From Spiroplasma melliferum (lineage in GTDB: Bacteria > Bacillota_I > Bacilli_A > Mycoplasmatales > Mycoplasmataceae): a stretch of DNA of 64,000 bases. Below are positions 25,304-37,073 of the stretch, piece after piece (position 1 is the stretch's first letter; each line of letters starts with the position of its first letter). The position numbers were made by a program, and so were the translations under genes. A model generated the notes under the pieces. The model was not told the DNA's origin and made no database searches. It was given only the letters and a program-made list of their open reading frames with translations. Location: contig CP029202.1 of the NCBI GenBank assembly GCA_005222125.1, positions 682,001 through 746,000 of the forward strand, given 5' to 3'.

Positions 25304-27241
25304 TTAATTAATGATTGCTTGAAAATCATCTTCTAAAGTAAACTTAACATTTTCATCAATTCAATCTTTTCGTTTTTTAGCATCATCTCCCATTAAGGTT
25401 ACAATCCGTCTTTCAGCCATAACGGCATCATCAATTGTTACTAAAATTAATTGACGAGTTTGAGGATTCATTGTTGTTTCTCATAATTGTTCTGCATTCA
25501 TTTCTCCTAACCCTTTATAACGTTGTAATTCAAATTTACCATGAAATTGACTTAATTTATTTTTTAATTCTGTTTCATCTCATGCATATTCAATATGTTT
25601 ATTTTTGGTGCTAGTAATCTTAAATAAAGGTGGCAAAGCAAGATAAACACGATGATTTTCAATTAATGGTCGCATATAACGATAAAAAAATGTTAATAGT
25701 AAAGTTTGAATATGTGCCCCATCAGTATCTGCATCGGTCATAATAATTACTTTACCATAGTTGGCATCATTAATGTCAAAACCATTTCCCACTCCTGCAC
25801 CAATGGCATTAATCATTACATTAATTTCTTCATTATTCATTAAATCTTGAAGTTTTGCTTTTTCAGCATTAATTACTTTCCCTCGTAATGGTAAAATTGC
25901 TTGAAAACGACGATCACGTCCTAATTTGGCACTTCCCCCAGCAGAATCTCCTTCAACTAAAAAAATCTCATTATTAAATTTATTTCGATTTTGAGCAGGG
26001 GTTAATTTTCCTGTTAATAAACGATCACTATTACCCCGTTTTTTGCTATTGCGCGCTGCTTCACGTGCTTTCCGAGCTTCTTCACAAACATTACGAGCTA
26101 ATAATGCTTTTTCAATAATAGTGTAAGCATTTGTTTTATTTTCTGTTAATCAAAATCCAAATTGTTTTGCTACAATCGTTTCAACTGCAACCCGAGCTTC
26201 ATAAGTTCCTAATTTTCCTTTGGTTTGTCCTTCATATTGAATTAAATTTTCAGGAATTTTCACTGAAACAATAGCCGTTAGTCCTTCACGTGTATCAACT
26301 GAATCAAGATTTTTATCTTTTTCTTTTAACAATCCTTCTTTCCGAGCATAATCATTAATTACTTTTGTTAATCCTGTTCGGAATCCAACAACATGGCTAC
26401 CACCTTCGCTTGTTTTAACATTATTTGCAAAACTAAGTAAATTTTCATTAAATTCAGTTGAATATTGTAATGCTATTTCAACTTCGATTTGTTTTTCTAC
26501 TCCTTTTAACATAATAATTGGAGTAATACTTTTTTTATCTTCATTCATATAAGTAATGAACTCTTCTAAACCATTATTAAATAAATATGATACTTTTTTA
26601 TCAGTTCGTTGGTCAGTCAATGTTAACTTAACCCCGCTATTTAAAAATGCTGATTCACGAATTCGTTCTGAAATTGTTGAAAAAGAAAAATCAATTACTT
26701 TAAAAATCTTATGATCAGGTAAAAAAGTAACTGTTGTTCCCGTTTTCGTTGTTGTTCCAATTTTTGTTAATGGTTCTTTAACTTGACCACCATTTGCGAA
26801 TTTAATACTTCAAACTTTATGATCACGATAAATTGTGACATCAAAAGTGGCCGATAAAGCGTTAACAACTGAAGAACCAACACCATGTAGTCCGCCTGCT
26901 GTTTTATAACCATCACCACCAAATTTTCCACCAGCATGTAAAACTGAAAAAATTACTTCTGGGGTTGATTTTCCAGATGAATGAATTCCAGTTGGAACAC
27001 CACGCCCATTATCTGCCACCATAATAGCATTATTCTTATAAATAATAATATCAATTTCATTACAATAACCAGCTAATGCCTCATCAATTGAATTATCAAT
27101 AATTTCTCAAACTAAATGATGTAATCCACGAACATCAGTTGACCCAATATACATTCCTGGACGTTTTCGAACTGCATCTAGTCCTTCTAAAATCTGAATT
27201 GATGATTCATCATACTTTAATGTTTTATCTTCAATACTCAT
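25304..27241 (-). CDS. parE: DNA topoisomerase IV subunit B
   Basis: 645 residues. The GHKL ATPase has [24 protein letters not shown], and [16 protein letters not shown]. The Toprim domain has [20 protein letters not shown] and [20 protein letters not shown]. The tail is [19 protein letters not shown]. All catalytic acidic residues are present. The start could also be 27253 ([10 protein letters not shown]); GAGG is close to 27241 and AAGGA is close to 27253, so neither spacing is ideal. It heads the parE-unknown-parC operon and is divergent from plsY. ParE rather than GyrB is supported by linkage to ParC. Confidence 0.92.
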
Positions 27242-27314
27242 ATCCTCTATCATTCCTTTTAAATATAATTTTCACTATTACTATCTTATATTATAATGCT
27301 TTTATTTACAATTA

Positions 27315-27345
27315 TTTACTAAATTATTTCTAATTGCTATATAAT
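27315..27345 (+). promoter_or_regulatory. Promoter of plsY
   Basis: TTTACT (27315-27320), a 17-nt spacer, then TATATAAT with TG one base upstream (TTGCTATATAAT). The start codon follows about 20 nt later, with AGAGAGGTGACGGA as ribosome binding site. Confidence 0.5.
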
Positions 27346-27365
27346 AATAAAAGAGAGGTGACGGA

Positions 27366-28157
27366 ATGACATTATATGGATATTTAGGAACAGCTATTAC
27401 AGCAATAATTGGATACTTAATTGGTTCTTTTAGTTGGTCAATTTTTATTAGTAAAAAAATTTATAAAATTGATGTGCGTGATTATCATTCTAAAAATGCC
27501 GGAGCCACAAATACTAGTCGTGTTTTAGGAAAAAAATGAGGTTTTGCCATCATGTTTTTAGATATGCTAAAAGTTACTATTACAATGTTTATTGCCTTTG
27601 GTATTAGTTGTATTAATATTAATGGTGTTAATTTTGGTTCAACTAGTTATTATATTCCAGCTTTTTTTGTTTTAATTGGTCATTCTTATCCAATTTATTA
27701 TAAATTTAAAGGTGGAAAAACAGTTTCGTCTTTTTTAGGTTTATTATGAATGACTAATCCATATTATTTTTTAATTGCTACAGTTGTTTGATGAAGTACA
27801 ATTTTTATTTGAAAACGAGTTTCTGTTTCTTCAATTTTAGCAGCACTATTTACAGGAGCATTATGTTGAATCCCACAATTAAGTGGCATTGATATTATCA
27901 ATTTTAATGGTGATTTACTTCAAAATTCTCACCTTGTTTGAGTGAATTACTTACATTATGTTAATTATGATAATTACTACGATAGTTTAGCTTTAATTAA
28001 TATTATTATTACTTTAAGTGCTATTTTCTTAATCTTAAAACATCATCAAAATATTACTCGTTTATTAAAAGGAACCGAAAAGCCTTATGATTTTAAAGGG
28101 AAATCTGATTTAGAAAATGGTAATCTTTCAAAACACAATAAAATAAAAAAACACTAA
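27366..28157 (+). CDS. plsY: Glycerol-3-phosphate acyltransferase PlsY
   Basis: 263 residues with about six membrane segments. PlsY motifs are visible: [32 protein letters not shown] (motif 1 SxNxGxTNxxRxxG), [19 protein letters not shown] (motif 2 GHxxPxxxxFKGGK), and a third region near TNPYYFL. It transfers acyl from acyl-phosphate to glycerol-3-phosphate in phospholipid synthesis. The C-terminus carries about 50 extra hydrophilic residues after the last TM ([20 protein letters not shown]). It is followed by a strong terminator, so is monocistronic. Confidence 0.92.
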
Positions 28158-28190
28158 TAATTACCCATAGTTTTAAGTACTTAATAAGTT

Positions 28191-28237
28191 AAATGAAAAA
28201 TGCTTTCATTCTAAAGAACTGAAAGCATTTTTCATTT
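28191..28237 (+). terminator. plsY terminator, shared with the lipoprotein gene
   Basis: A perfect 18-bp stem (AAATGAAAAATGCTTTCA and its complement) with an 11-nt loop between convergent genes. Confidence 0.85.
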
Positions 28238-28263
28238 TTAAAATTTTTGTTTATTAACAAAAC

Positions 28264-29892
28264 TTAAACTACCTTAAATTCAATTATCTGTAAAAAATTA
28301 TAATTACCATCATTAATATTGGTTTCACCCTTGTTTGGATTAAACATAAAACTATAAAAAAAGTTGCTATACGATAAGTAAATATTTTTTGAAGTGTATG
28401 GGTATATCTTAGTATCATTATTTCATGAATAAAATAATTGAAAAGTTATAGATTTTTCATTTTCAATTCAATTAATTTTATTTTTAAATTCACTTGTATT
28501 GTATTCAAAAGAAAACTTTGCGTTTGAGTCTAATGACTTCCAATAAAAACCAAAAACATATTCCAAAAATGTCTTCAAGTTGTCTCACACTTGGTTCTGT
28601 TTATACTTCGTTCTAATTTTTTTAACAATTTCATCAAAGTTAACTTGATTCATATTAAAAACAAGACGATTATTTTCATTATATGTTTCTAATTGATAAT
28701 AATGTCAAAAACCCATTATTGCTTTTGCAAATATGATTAACTCAGTATCAAATTTATTTTTTTCTCTCAATATTGTTATTGGTGCTTTTAATTCAATATT
28801 GAAACTTAAAATTTTAAGTGGGAGATTCTCAATAATAAAGTTATCCAAGAAATTGAAGGATTTTAATGTTGCTTGTATATAATACTCATTATGAATTAAT
28901 AATGTATCAAAATAAATCAATTTTTTATAAAATTCTAAAAAGTTTTCTGGGGTTAATTTAGCAGGATTATACCCTTCACCCGCTCATGGCAAGACAGAAA
29001 ACATTGACTTTTGATACTTCTCATCTCATAACCTCAACATAGTCATGTTTGCATCTTTATTAATAAAATTTATTGAATCTATATTACGAAACTAAATATT
29101 TTCATCACTTAAAGATTTCGCAATAAATAATGTTATTGTTTTATTATAATTGACATAACTATTAGCATCCTTATTTATTGGTACAATAATTTTAAAATCT
29201 TGTTTTTTAAAAATATTATTAAGAAAAATAGTAAAATACTTTATAAGGTCATCTTGTATTTTACTTAAAACATCTAAATTATTATTAATCACTATTACAT
29301 TATTAATGTTATCCGGCACTGGTAATAATTCTTTAAAGCGCACTTCATAAGGAATATTAACCTGGACTGTAATGCCTAATACTGCTTGGGGAGTATCTTG
29401 TACTAACTTTGCTATCTTATCAAAATTAATATTATATAAATCAAATGAAATGTTATTTTCTCCTAAGAATAATGGCATTGTATCAACATAATAATTTGAA
29501 TATCGATCTCGTAAATGTTGATTCAAATTATTAAACTCTGCTTTAAAACCAACAAGCAACTGATGTAAAAAACGATATTTACTAATTGCTGTGCTCGTTA
29601 AAGTTAATAAGCCATCATTTTTTGTTTTTACTTGTGCGACTAGTTCTTTAAATGATGATATTTGGTCTGGATATTCCTTAATAATATCAATCATTGTTTT
29701 TGTTTGCCATCATGTTGACAAAGTTTGCTTTGCTTCCTTTTTTATTTGATTTAAAATTTCAAGATCTTGATTGTGCTCCAACTCATCGTTGTCATCAGGC
29801 TCATGTTTTGCTCGCACTGTACAACTAACAACACCTAAGCTACTACCGAAACCTAAAACAAAAACACTAAAAAGTGTTAATAACCGTTTCAT
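28264..29892 (-). pseudogene. Lipoprotein paralogue broken by an in-frame TAG
   Basis: Starts MKRLLTLFSVFVLGFGSSLG, with lipobox VVSC. It is similar along its whole length to the intact lipoprotein at 38568 (shared LPWAGEGYNPAKLTPENFLEF and NLPLKILS-type segments). The frame is interrupted by TAG at 29092 after KSLSDENI. It continues in the same frame with FRNIDSINFINKDANMTMLR up to TAA 28264, where the paralogue reads LRLRNINFITND. TAG is a true stop in code 4, so this is a nonsense mutation. A truncated 266-residue product could still be made. Function of the family is unknown; it is a surface lipoprotein. Confidence 0.75.
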
Positions 29893-29926
29893 CTAATTGT
29901 CACCTTCCTTTTGTGTGATACTTATA

Positions 29927-29954
29927 ATTATACTTATTAAAAAAAAAAAAAAAA
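29927..29954 (-). promoter_or_regulatory. Lipoprotein promoter with a 16-T tract in the -35/spacer region
   Basis: On the minus strand a TATAAT (29932-29927) lies 6 nt after a run of 16 T (29954-29939), which occupies the place of the -35 box and spacer. The start codon with AAGGAAGGTGAC follows about 35 nt later. Homopolymer tracts at this position control phase variation of mycoplasma lipoproteins (for example vlp genes). Application here is inferred. Confidence 0.45.
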
Positions 29955-29970
29955 GCACCCTTGTGCTTTT
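29939..29970 (-). terminator. Terminator of the membrane protein gene
   Basis: AAAAGCAC-CCTT-GTGCTTTT stem followed on the minus strand by the 16-T run, which then doubles as part of the next promoter. Confidence 0.75.
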
Positions 29971-29999
29971 AGCAATTTAATTGTTTGTTAAAATATTTA

Positions 30000-30824
30000 T
30001 TAAGAATTTTTTGCTTGTTGATGATGTTTGGAAACTTTTAATATACTAAAATGATATAAACCACCAAAAGCAGTAATAATCCCTGAAATTAAGACAATAG
30101 CAATTATAAATCAAACAATACCAGGTAAACCTTGTACTTTTGGATTTGTAATTTGTAAGAAGAAATATTGATAGGCAATCTTTAAATGCATTCCACTATA
30201 TTCACATAATATTCCTTTGATAACTCCATAAACACCATATAAAATTGGATAAATAAAATATCATCCTAATTTTTGTTGATAAAATTGTTTTGTTGAAACT
30301 AACGGTGATTGTTTAGCAAAGATAACAATATAAATAATTGTTAATATTGGTACAATAACATGCAAAATAATTTGCTCCGTTCATTGTAGTGGACCTCACA
30401 TTAAATCTTTATTTTTTAAGATTCCTGGTAATAATACAAAATTGTAAATTAAACAAGTAACTGTAATATACACAGCAACTGATAATGAAAAATATGTTTT
30501 TAATGGTTTAATGATTCCTTCTTGACGATGACAAATAATTGCAATTACAAATCAAATTAGGACTAAAAAATTTGATTGCGTAGTAAAAAATGAAATTCAT
30601 CATATTGTATAGCCAGCATAATTTCAATGACTAATTGCTCCTGTTTGATCATAAACAGCTCATAAATATGTCACTTGGTTATTACTATCCGTAACAAACA
30701 TTTTGTCTAAATGCAGTAAATTAGTTAAATAATTAGTTAGTAACCCAAATAAAGCAACCAATGCAATAATTATTTTGAATCAAAACCGTCAATCACGACA
30801 ATAATATTTGATAAAGTTTTGCAT
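30000..30824 (-). CDS. Pr6Pr-family multi-pass membrane protein, 274 aa
   Basis: Six to seven membrane segments, read with many TGA Trp codons. The segment WWISFFTTQSNFLVLIWFVI fits the FTxQSN signature of the mollicute Pr6Pr membrane family, with later VIVPILTIIYIVIF and GIVWFIIAIVLISGIITAF. It has no known biochemical role. It is the last gene of the run starting at 33413. The start ATG 30824 has AAAGAGGG upstream. Confidence 0.75.
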
Positions 30825-30877
30825 TTAATCCCTCTTTCTATTTATCGTAGTTTAATTATATCTTAATTTTAAATTTT

Positions 30878-31558
30878 TTATTCTTTATTATTAAATAATT
30901 TTGTCAAAATTAAATCAGAAATTAAAATTCCTGCTTGTGATAAATTTTGTTTAAATTGTGTTGTTGAACTTTTTTTAGTTGCTTGTAAATAATCTGTAAT
31001 AATTTTAATACTAACAATTGGAATTTGATACTTTAATGAAACTTGAAAAAAAGCACAACCTTCCATATCCACCACATCAATTTTATTCTTAAATTTAGTA
31101 TTAATATGATTAAAATATTCTAGTTTATCAATAAAAATATCACTGCTCCCTAAAACTGCTGGTTGAATGTTAGGTATTTTTGATGTAATTGTAGTTACTA
31201 ATTTTTTATCACTATAATAACTAGGTAATTCACCTGGAATTTGCCCCATTGTATAACCAAATTCTTGTGCATCAGCAAAAGTATAGTAAGCTTCAGTAAT
31301 CACTAAAACTGATAATGGTTTAAAAGTTGCCTTTAAAGTCCCAACTGTGCCAATATTATAAACTGTTTTAATTGCATAATCTTTAAGTAAGATTGTTAAA
31401 GTCATTGCAGCATTTACTAAACCAATCTTGCTAATTGCAAATAATCAATTACCTTTTTGATATAATTCAATCTGTGAGTATTTACCAATTGCTGTTGGTT
31501 TTAAAGCATTTAAAGTTGTTATTAACTCTTCTTTCATTGCACTAATAATTAAATTCAT
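30878..31558 (-). CDS. mtnN: 5'-methylthioadenosine/S-adenosylhomocysteine nucleosidase
   Basis: 226 residues. It begins MNLIISAMKEELITTL, with the catalytic-type Glu pair (AMKEE). VYNIGTVGTL is the purine phosphorylase glycine turn. VVDMEGCAFFQV supplies the ribose/base Glu, and IVSIKIITDYLQ carries the catalytic Asp (usual SDxA). The enzyme cleaves MTA and SAH after methylation reactions. It starts 4 bases after the nadD-yqeK stop, so is in the same operon. Confidence 0.9.
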
Positions 31559-31562
31559 TACG

Positions 31563-32660
31563 TTATTTATCCTCTTTTCATTGTTGATAAGTTAATTGTA
31601 TGTTTTTACCTAAATGTTCAAGACCTTGCTTATCTACTGCTCGTTCAAATTGGATTATTAATAATTCTTGAAACGCTTTTATTAAATCTTTTTGTGCTAA
31701 TGTTCGATAATAATCAACTTTCGGATAATTTCGTTCACTACTAATTTTATCCGCAACAAAAATTAGCATTTCAAACAATGTCATTTGTGGATGGCCAACA
31801 GTATGTCATTTAACTGCTGTTAAAATATCTTCATCAGTAAATAATAAATCATATTTTAAATGACAATAAGCTGTATAAGCATGCCAAGTAGGAATTGGCT
31901 CTGATAAAAAAGTTGGTAAGTATTTTGTTAGATATGCTTTTTGTTTTTGTTTTGACCATTGTTTCGTAATATCATGATACGTTCCAGCAATTAAAGCTTT
32001 TTGTGGGTTTAATTTATGAATCAATGCTAATTCTTGGGCTTTTTGCCCAACATTTAAACAATGTTGATATCGTTCCTTATCCATATTTTGTCCCAATCGT
32101 TCTGGTAAATATAATAAATTATTATTAATATACTTAGTAATACTTGGCAATTGCAATGAAATGTTTTTTCCTTCTCGTAACATTGTTGATGATAAATGTA
32201 AATTATTATGAAATGGAATTACTATTGCTTGATATTGTTTTAAAATTGCTTGTTTAATTGGTTCATTTCGTTGAAAAACAATAAAAGTTTGCATTCTTGT
32301 TAATTCAATAATATTGTTTCATTTATTTAACGATGCTAGTTGGTCAGAACCAATCATAAAATAAAATTGATAATGTGGAAATTGGCCTTGCAATTTTAAA
32401 ACAGTATCATATGTTGTACTAGGTTTTGTATTTTCTAATTCAATTAAATTAATCTTAACATACGATAAACCAGCAACTGCTAAAGTAATCATTGCAACAC
32501 GATCAGTGGAAGAAGATAATTTTCGTGTTTTAAAAGGATTCTGATTTGTTGGAATAATTCAGATTTCATCAATATCTGTTTTTGTTTTAACAAGATTAAT
32601 CATTGTTAAATGGTCAGTATGAAATGGGTCAAAACTACCACCAAATAATGCTATCTTCAT
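31563..32660 (-). CDS. nadD: Fused nicotinate-nucleotide adenylyltransferase / YqeK HD phosphohydrolase
   Basis: 365 residues. Residues 1-190 are NadD: FGGSFDPFHTDHL nucleotidyltransferase motif, IPTNQNPFK, and SSTMLR (ISSTxIR-like). Residues 190-365 are a YqeK-type HD domain: HCLNVGQKAQELALIH, GTYHDITKQW, and KWHTVGHPQMTLFEMLIFVA followed by DKIS. NadD makes NaAD in NAD synthesis. YqeK homologues hydrolyse diadenosine tetraphosphate. The fusion is common in mollicutes. GGGAGGAAAAATAA precedes ATG. Confidence 0.92.
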
Positions 32661-32711
32661 TTATTTTTCCTCCCAATCTAAAAAATACAGCACATAAAAA
32701 CAAAACAAAAA

Positions 32712-33413
32712 TTATTCATCTTTATTTTTAATTCCTAATTCAACTAAAACATCCTCCACAGTATCACGCACAACTTGTTGAAATTGTTTTACAGATAATG
32801 TAATTGTAACATTCTCTTTTTCACTTAAATTATTAGAAGTCTTTTTTGGTAAGTTTTGTTTTAAAGGATTAATTTCACTTTTATCCCCAGCAATTGTAAT
32901 TTTATTTTTTTTTACTCCTTTTGACGCATTTTCTGCTAATGGTTCACCATTATGCGCTAATTCTAATTTATCATCATCACGATGAGAAATCTTAATTCGA
33001 TCCATAATATATGCCATTCGGTCATTAAAATTCCGTTCTTTAATTCGATTTAGCATTTGTTGAATATCATTTGGTTGAACTTGAGAACTATCACGTAATT
33101 TTTTTAATTGCTCTAAGCGTTCTAATAAATTTTCATGTTCATTAACATTATGTTCTTCTTTATATTTATTAATTTGATGACGTGCATTTTGAACAAGACT
33201 ATGAATACTATTAGTATCCTCTTGAGTTGTTTTAATCTCAGAATTTTCTAAATTATTTATTATAACCCTTTTTGATTGTGACAATTCAAAGTCAATTGTT
33301 TCATCACTAAAATTAGCTCCACTAAACCCTTCAATTTCATCATCAAAAGCACTCGCTGTTTCTAAATTTACTATTTTTTGTTCAGTTTTTTTTCGTCTTC
33401 ATCATTTAAACAT
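32712..33413 (-). CDS. Hypothetical coiled-coil protein, 233 aa
   Basis: The real start is ATG 33413 (MFKWWRRKKTEQKIVNLETA, two TGA Trp), 43 codons upstream of the first methionine after the last TGA. It has an acidic stretch, then helical or coiled-coil segments (HENLLERLEQLKKLRDSSQV), and ends FQQVVRDTVEDVLVELGIKN. No TM is seen. GAGGCAAAGAT precedes ATG. It is first in the operon with nadD-yqeK and mtnN. I do not recognise the family. Confidence 0.65.
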
Positions 33414-33504
33414 ATCTTTGCCTCTAATTCCATATACATTATTATATAATAAATTATTAAAATTTCTTGCAGTTTTTTACAACAATGTTAAGATAATATT
33501 GTAA

Positions 33505-33596
33505 TTGACAGAGGTAACTTACAAAACATAAGTTTGAGAAATACTCTTAGAACCTGATCTAGTTAATACTAGCGTAGGGAGTTCAAATTCGTTATT
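33505..33596 (+). promoter_or_regulatory. TPP (THI-box) riboswitch
   Basis: Core consensus is clear: GTTTGAGAAATACTC (CUGAGA...ACUC equivalent), then AGAACCTGATCT, AGTTAATACTAGCGTAGGGA and G. The ends TTGAC and GTTCAA can close P1. It lies 80 nt upstream of a ThiT-like thiamine transporter on the same strand. The stretch 33597-33677 would be the expression platform, with AAGGAG at its end, so translational control is plausible. Confidence 0.9.
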
Positions 33597-33677
33597 TATT
33601 TAATTTAATAAATTTAATTTGATGCTCACTTTCACAGAAGTTAATTACAAAATTATTTGTGTAAGGAGATTTTTGAT

Positions 33678-34703
33678 ATGACCACAACCGCAATTTTTAA
33701 GTTTAAGTTAAACCAACAAAAAATTATTTTATGATATAATAAAGTAACTATTTTTATGATCATTAGTTTATATCTTGGTATTATAATAACTCTTAGTATT
33801 TTACCATTATCAACATTAAGTAAATTATTCCATTTAAATAATGACCAAAATTTTAAAAATATATGAGTTTTTTGTTTAGCGGTTTGTGGATTTGGTTTAA
33901 TATTTAGTATCATATCCGCAATAAGTGTTTGATTAACAAATTATGAAGAATATATTAATTATAAGTTTCAGTTTATTATTTTAAATATTATTAGTTTAAA
34001 TTTTCTTAATTTAATTAGTAATCTTATTATTTATAGTTATGAAACAAAAGTTAGTGATTTATTATTTACTAATGTTATAAAGCGAAAACGATTTTTAATT
34101 AATTTAGGAATTTGAAAATGAAAAACATTTGATATTGTTATTATTGGAATGTTTGCAGCAGTAACCTTAGCATTAGCATATTTAGAAACCCTGCTGCCAA
34201 ATTTACCCCATGGGGGTGGGATTGCTCTAAAATATCTTCCTCTTACAATAATTGCTTTTTTACATTCCGCTTTAGCTGGTTTTTTTGCTGGAAGCATTAG
34301 TGCCTTAATGTCCCTGTTATTTATTCCCTCTGGTTTTATTGTTTCACCTTGATCATATTTGTTGGATTATTTTATTCCAATGATTATTCCAATGATTGCT
34401 GGCTTTATGCGGTTTAAAGTTAACAATGATAAAAAATATATTACATATGTTAATTATATTATTATTTGTTTTAGCATCATTGGTTTAATTGCTTTATCAC
34501 AAATATTAGGTGGTGTTATCATTTGAACCACATTATTTCCTGCTTCTGTTTGACCAGGGTATTCTAATTGATTATATGCAATTGTTTATAATTTTATTCA
34601 TAGTTTTCTTTTTACCTATCCAATCATGCAAATTGTAATCCCCCTTGCCTTGCGCGGTTTAGCTCCATTGTTTTGACAACGTTATTTAAAATATGATAAT
34701 TAA
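33678..34703 (+). CDS. ThiT-like energy-coupled thiamine transporter S component with N-terminal extension, 341 aa
   Basis: Residues about 150-341 fit ThiT: DIVIIGMFAAVTLALAYLET, GGGIALKYLPLTIIAFLHSA, GFIVSPWSYLLDYFIP (HPVQxxLDY-like), GGVIIWTTLFPASVWPGYSN, and WLYAIVYNFIH. These regions line the thiamine pocket in known ThiT. The first 150 residues add about three membrane segments (IFMIISLYLGIIITLSIL and others) not present in typical ThiT of about 190 residues. The upstream TPP riboswitch supports thiamine as substrate. It would need the ECF module encoded elsewhere. Confidence 0.85.
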
Positions 34704-34762
34704 TAACAAGAAAAAATTAAGGGGCAATTTGATATAACACATGTTTTGCATAATTTTATAAG

Positions 34763-34805
34763 AAAAAAAATGCAATTATTATTTTTACAACACTTGCATT
34801 TTTTT
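34763..34805. terminator. Bidirectional terminator between thiT-like gene and tkt
   Basis: AAAAAAAATGCAA / TTGCATTTTTTT stem with an 18-nt loop. It overlaps the last codons of tkt. Confidence 0.75.
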
Positions 34806-36749
34806 ATTAATAACATTAACAATTTTTTCAACATTAAAACTAAAATATTCTAAAACATCTTGAAATGGTCCTGATTGACCGAAGGTATCAGTTCCAAAGT
34901 TTAACCCACTATTTGAAGTATAACGTTCTCAGCCAAAGGTTGTCCCTAATTCAATTGAAGCAATTAAAGCCAACGGTTCTAACAATCTTTGTTTATATTC
35001 AGCATCTTGTTGCTCAAATAATTCTCAACAAGGCATTGATACTACTTTTACTTTAATTTTTTTATCATGCTCTAATTTTTTTGCAACAGCAATTGCCATA
35101 CTTACTTCACTACCTGTTGCTAACAACACAACATGATTATTATCTTCTTGTCCATAAACTTGATAAGCTCCTTTTTTAACCAGCTCAACATTTGAATGTT
35201 CTAATTCTGGTAAATCTTGACGTGTAATTAAAATAACACTTGGAGTATGTTTTGATTGTAAAGCCATATGATAAGCTCCTAATGTTTCATTAAAATCAGC
35301 TGGGCGAAAAACATTTAAGTTTGGTTGACTACGTAACATGGCTAATTGTTCAATTGGCTGATGTGTTGGACCATCTTCACCAACAGCAATTGAATCATGC
35401 GATAAAATATAAATAGCTGGAATTTCCATTAATGAACTCAACCGAATAGCTGGCTTCATATAATCAGCAAAAACAAAGAAACCACTTGCAAAAGGCATTA
35501 ATCCTCGGTGTAAACAAATTCCATTATTAATGGCAGCCATTGCAAATTCTCGTACCCCATATGCTAAATTACGACCTAACCGATTTTCAGCACTATAAAC
35601 ACCATCAGCTCCTTTTGCTTTTGTACTACCACTTAAATCAGCACTACCACCAATTAAACCTGGAATAATATTAGAAAGACGATCAAGTATTGCACCACTA
35701 CTAATCCGTGTTGCTTGTGGCTTAATTGGTTTTAAATCACGAAAATCTTGTGGATTAAAATTAAAATTCCCATAAACTGCATCATCAAGTTCTTTTGCTA
35801 AAGCAGGATTTTCTTTGTAAAGACCTTGATACATTTTTAACCATTGTTGATATTTTTTAATTCCCCGTTGTTTAACATTGACTTCAAAATCCTTATAAAC
35901 TTCACTAGGAACTTCAAATGGTTTATAATTTCATTCTAACATTTTACGAACTGTCTCAATATCACTTCCCAACGGAGCACCATGTACTGCTGGTGTTCCT
36001 TGTTTAGTTGCCCCATCACCAATTATTGTTTTTACTTCAATTAAGGTTGGTTTATTACTTTTTTTTGCTTTTATAATAGCTTGATCAATTGCCTCAATAT
36101 CATTCCCATCTTTGACAAAAAGATAATTTCAATTTGCTGCTTTAAAGCGATCAGCAATGTTTTCACTTTGTGCAACATTAACCATATTATCCAATTGCAC
36201 ATCATTTGAATCAAACAATACAATTAATTTATTTAGTTTTCAATGTCCTGCTAAAGAAATTGCTTCTTGTGTAACTCCTTCTTGTAAATCACCATCACCA
36301 CATAAAACATAAGTATAATGATCATAAAGCGGATATTTTTTGGTATTGTATTTTGCTGCTAAATGAGTTTCTGCCAACGCTAAACCAACTGCTGCTGCAA
36401 GTCCTTGTCCAAGAGGACCTGTCGTAACATCAACTCCTGGAGTTAAATGTGATTCGGGGTGACCAGGCGTAATTGAATCAACTTGACGAAAATTTCGTAA
36501 ATCATAAATATTCAGATCAAATCCTGATAAATGCAATAACGAATATAATAAAGCACTACCATGTCCTGCTGCTAAAACAAATCGATCACGATTTGTTCAT
36601 TTGTCCACTTGGGGGTTAACAACTAAGTGTCTTGTAAATAAAGTATATGCCATTGGCGCAGCACCAAGAACAATTCCCGGATGGCCTGAATTTGCTTTAT
36701 TAATTGCTTCAATTCCCAACATTTTGATTGTATCAATTGATTTTTTCAT
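34785..36749 (-). CDS. tkt: Transketolase
   Basis: 654 residues, normal length. ThDP-binding motif [20 protein letters not shown] (GDG...N-type, with SND later). The N-terminal [19 protein letters not shown] is the family signature. HGAPLGSD and [20 protein letters not shown] complete the ThDP and sugar phosphate sites. It moves two-carbon units in the non-oxidative pentose phosphate pathway. It is monocistronic, with AAAGGAGAC upstream of ATG 36749. Several TGA Trp codons are present. Confidence 0.95.
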
Positions 36750-37073
36750 TCTATTTGTCTCCTTTTTATACACTAATTAATACTCATAATATCATTGTAC
36801 AACGAATTAAAAGAAAGAACTTAAATAATTTGAAAAATATTCCATTAATTCTTACTTTTTTTGGATTATTCATTTATAATTAGAAAAAGTCTGAATGAAA
36901 ATAAATAGAAAAAGAGTGGTCCCTTTAATGGTTAAATATTTATTTAAAAGTCGTGATAACGTCCTCTAACTTTTTAAAACAAGGAAATTAAAAAATAAAA
37001 GATTTTTATTAAACCCCGCACTAAAAAGTAATAATATGATAAATAATATAAAGTAAAGGATGTGATAACAAAA
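36750..37073. other. Intergenic region without a clear gene
   Basis: The divergent space between tkt and the MFS-like gene. It contains only a 13-codon open frame at 36928 (MVKYLFKSRDNVL), too short and unsupported. A TAATAT/AATATAAAG stretch near 37040 could be the -10 of the MFS-like gene. No hairpins of note. Confidence 0.5.

Noticed and set aside
36928-36969. Short frame MVKYLFKSRDNVL
   Set aside because: 13 codons, no ribosome binding site at useful distance, no similarity noticed.
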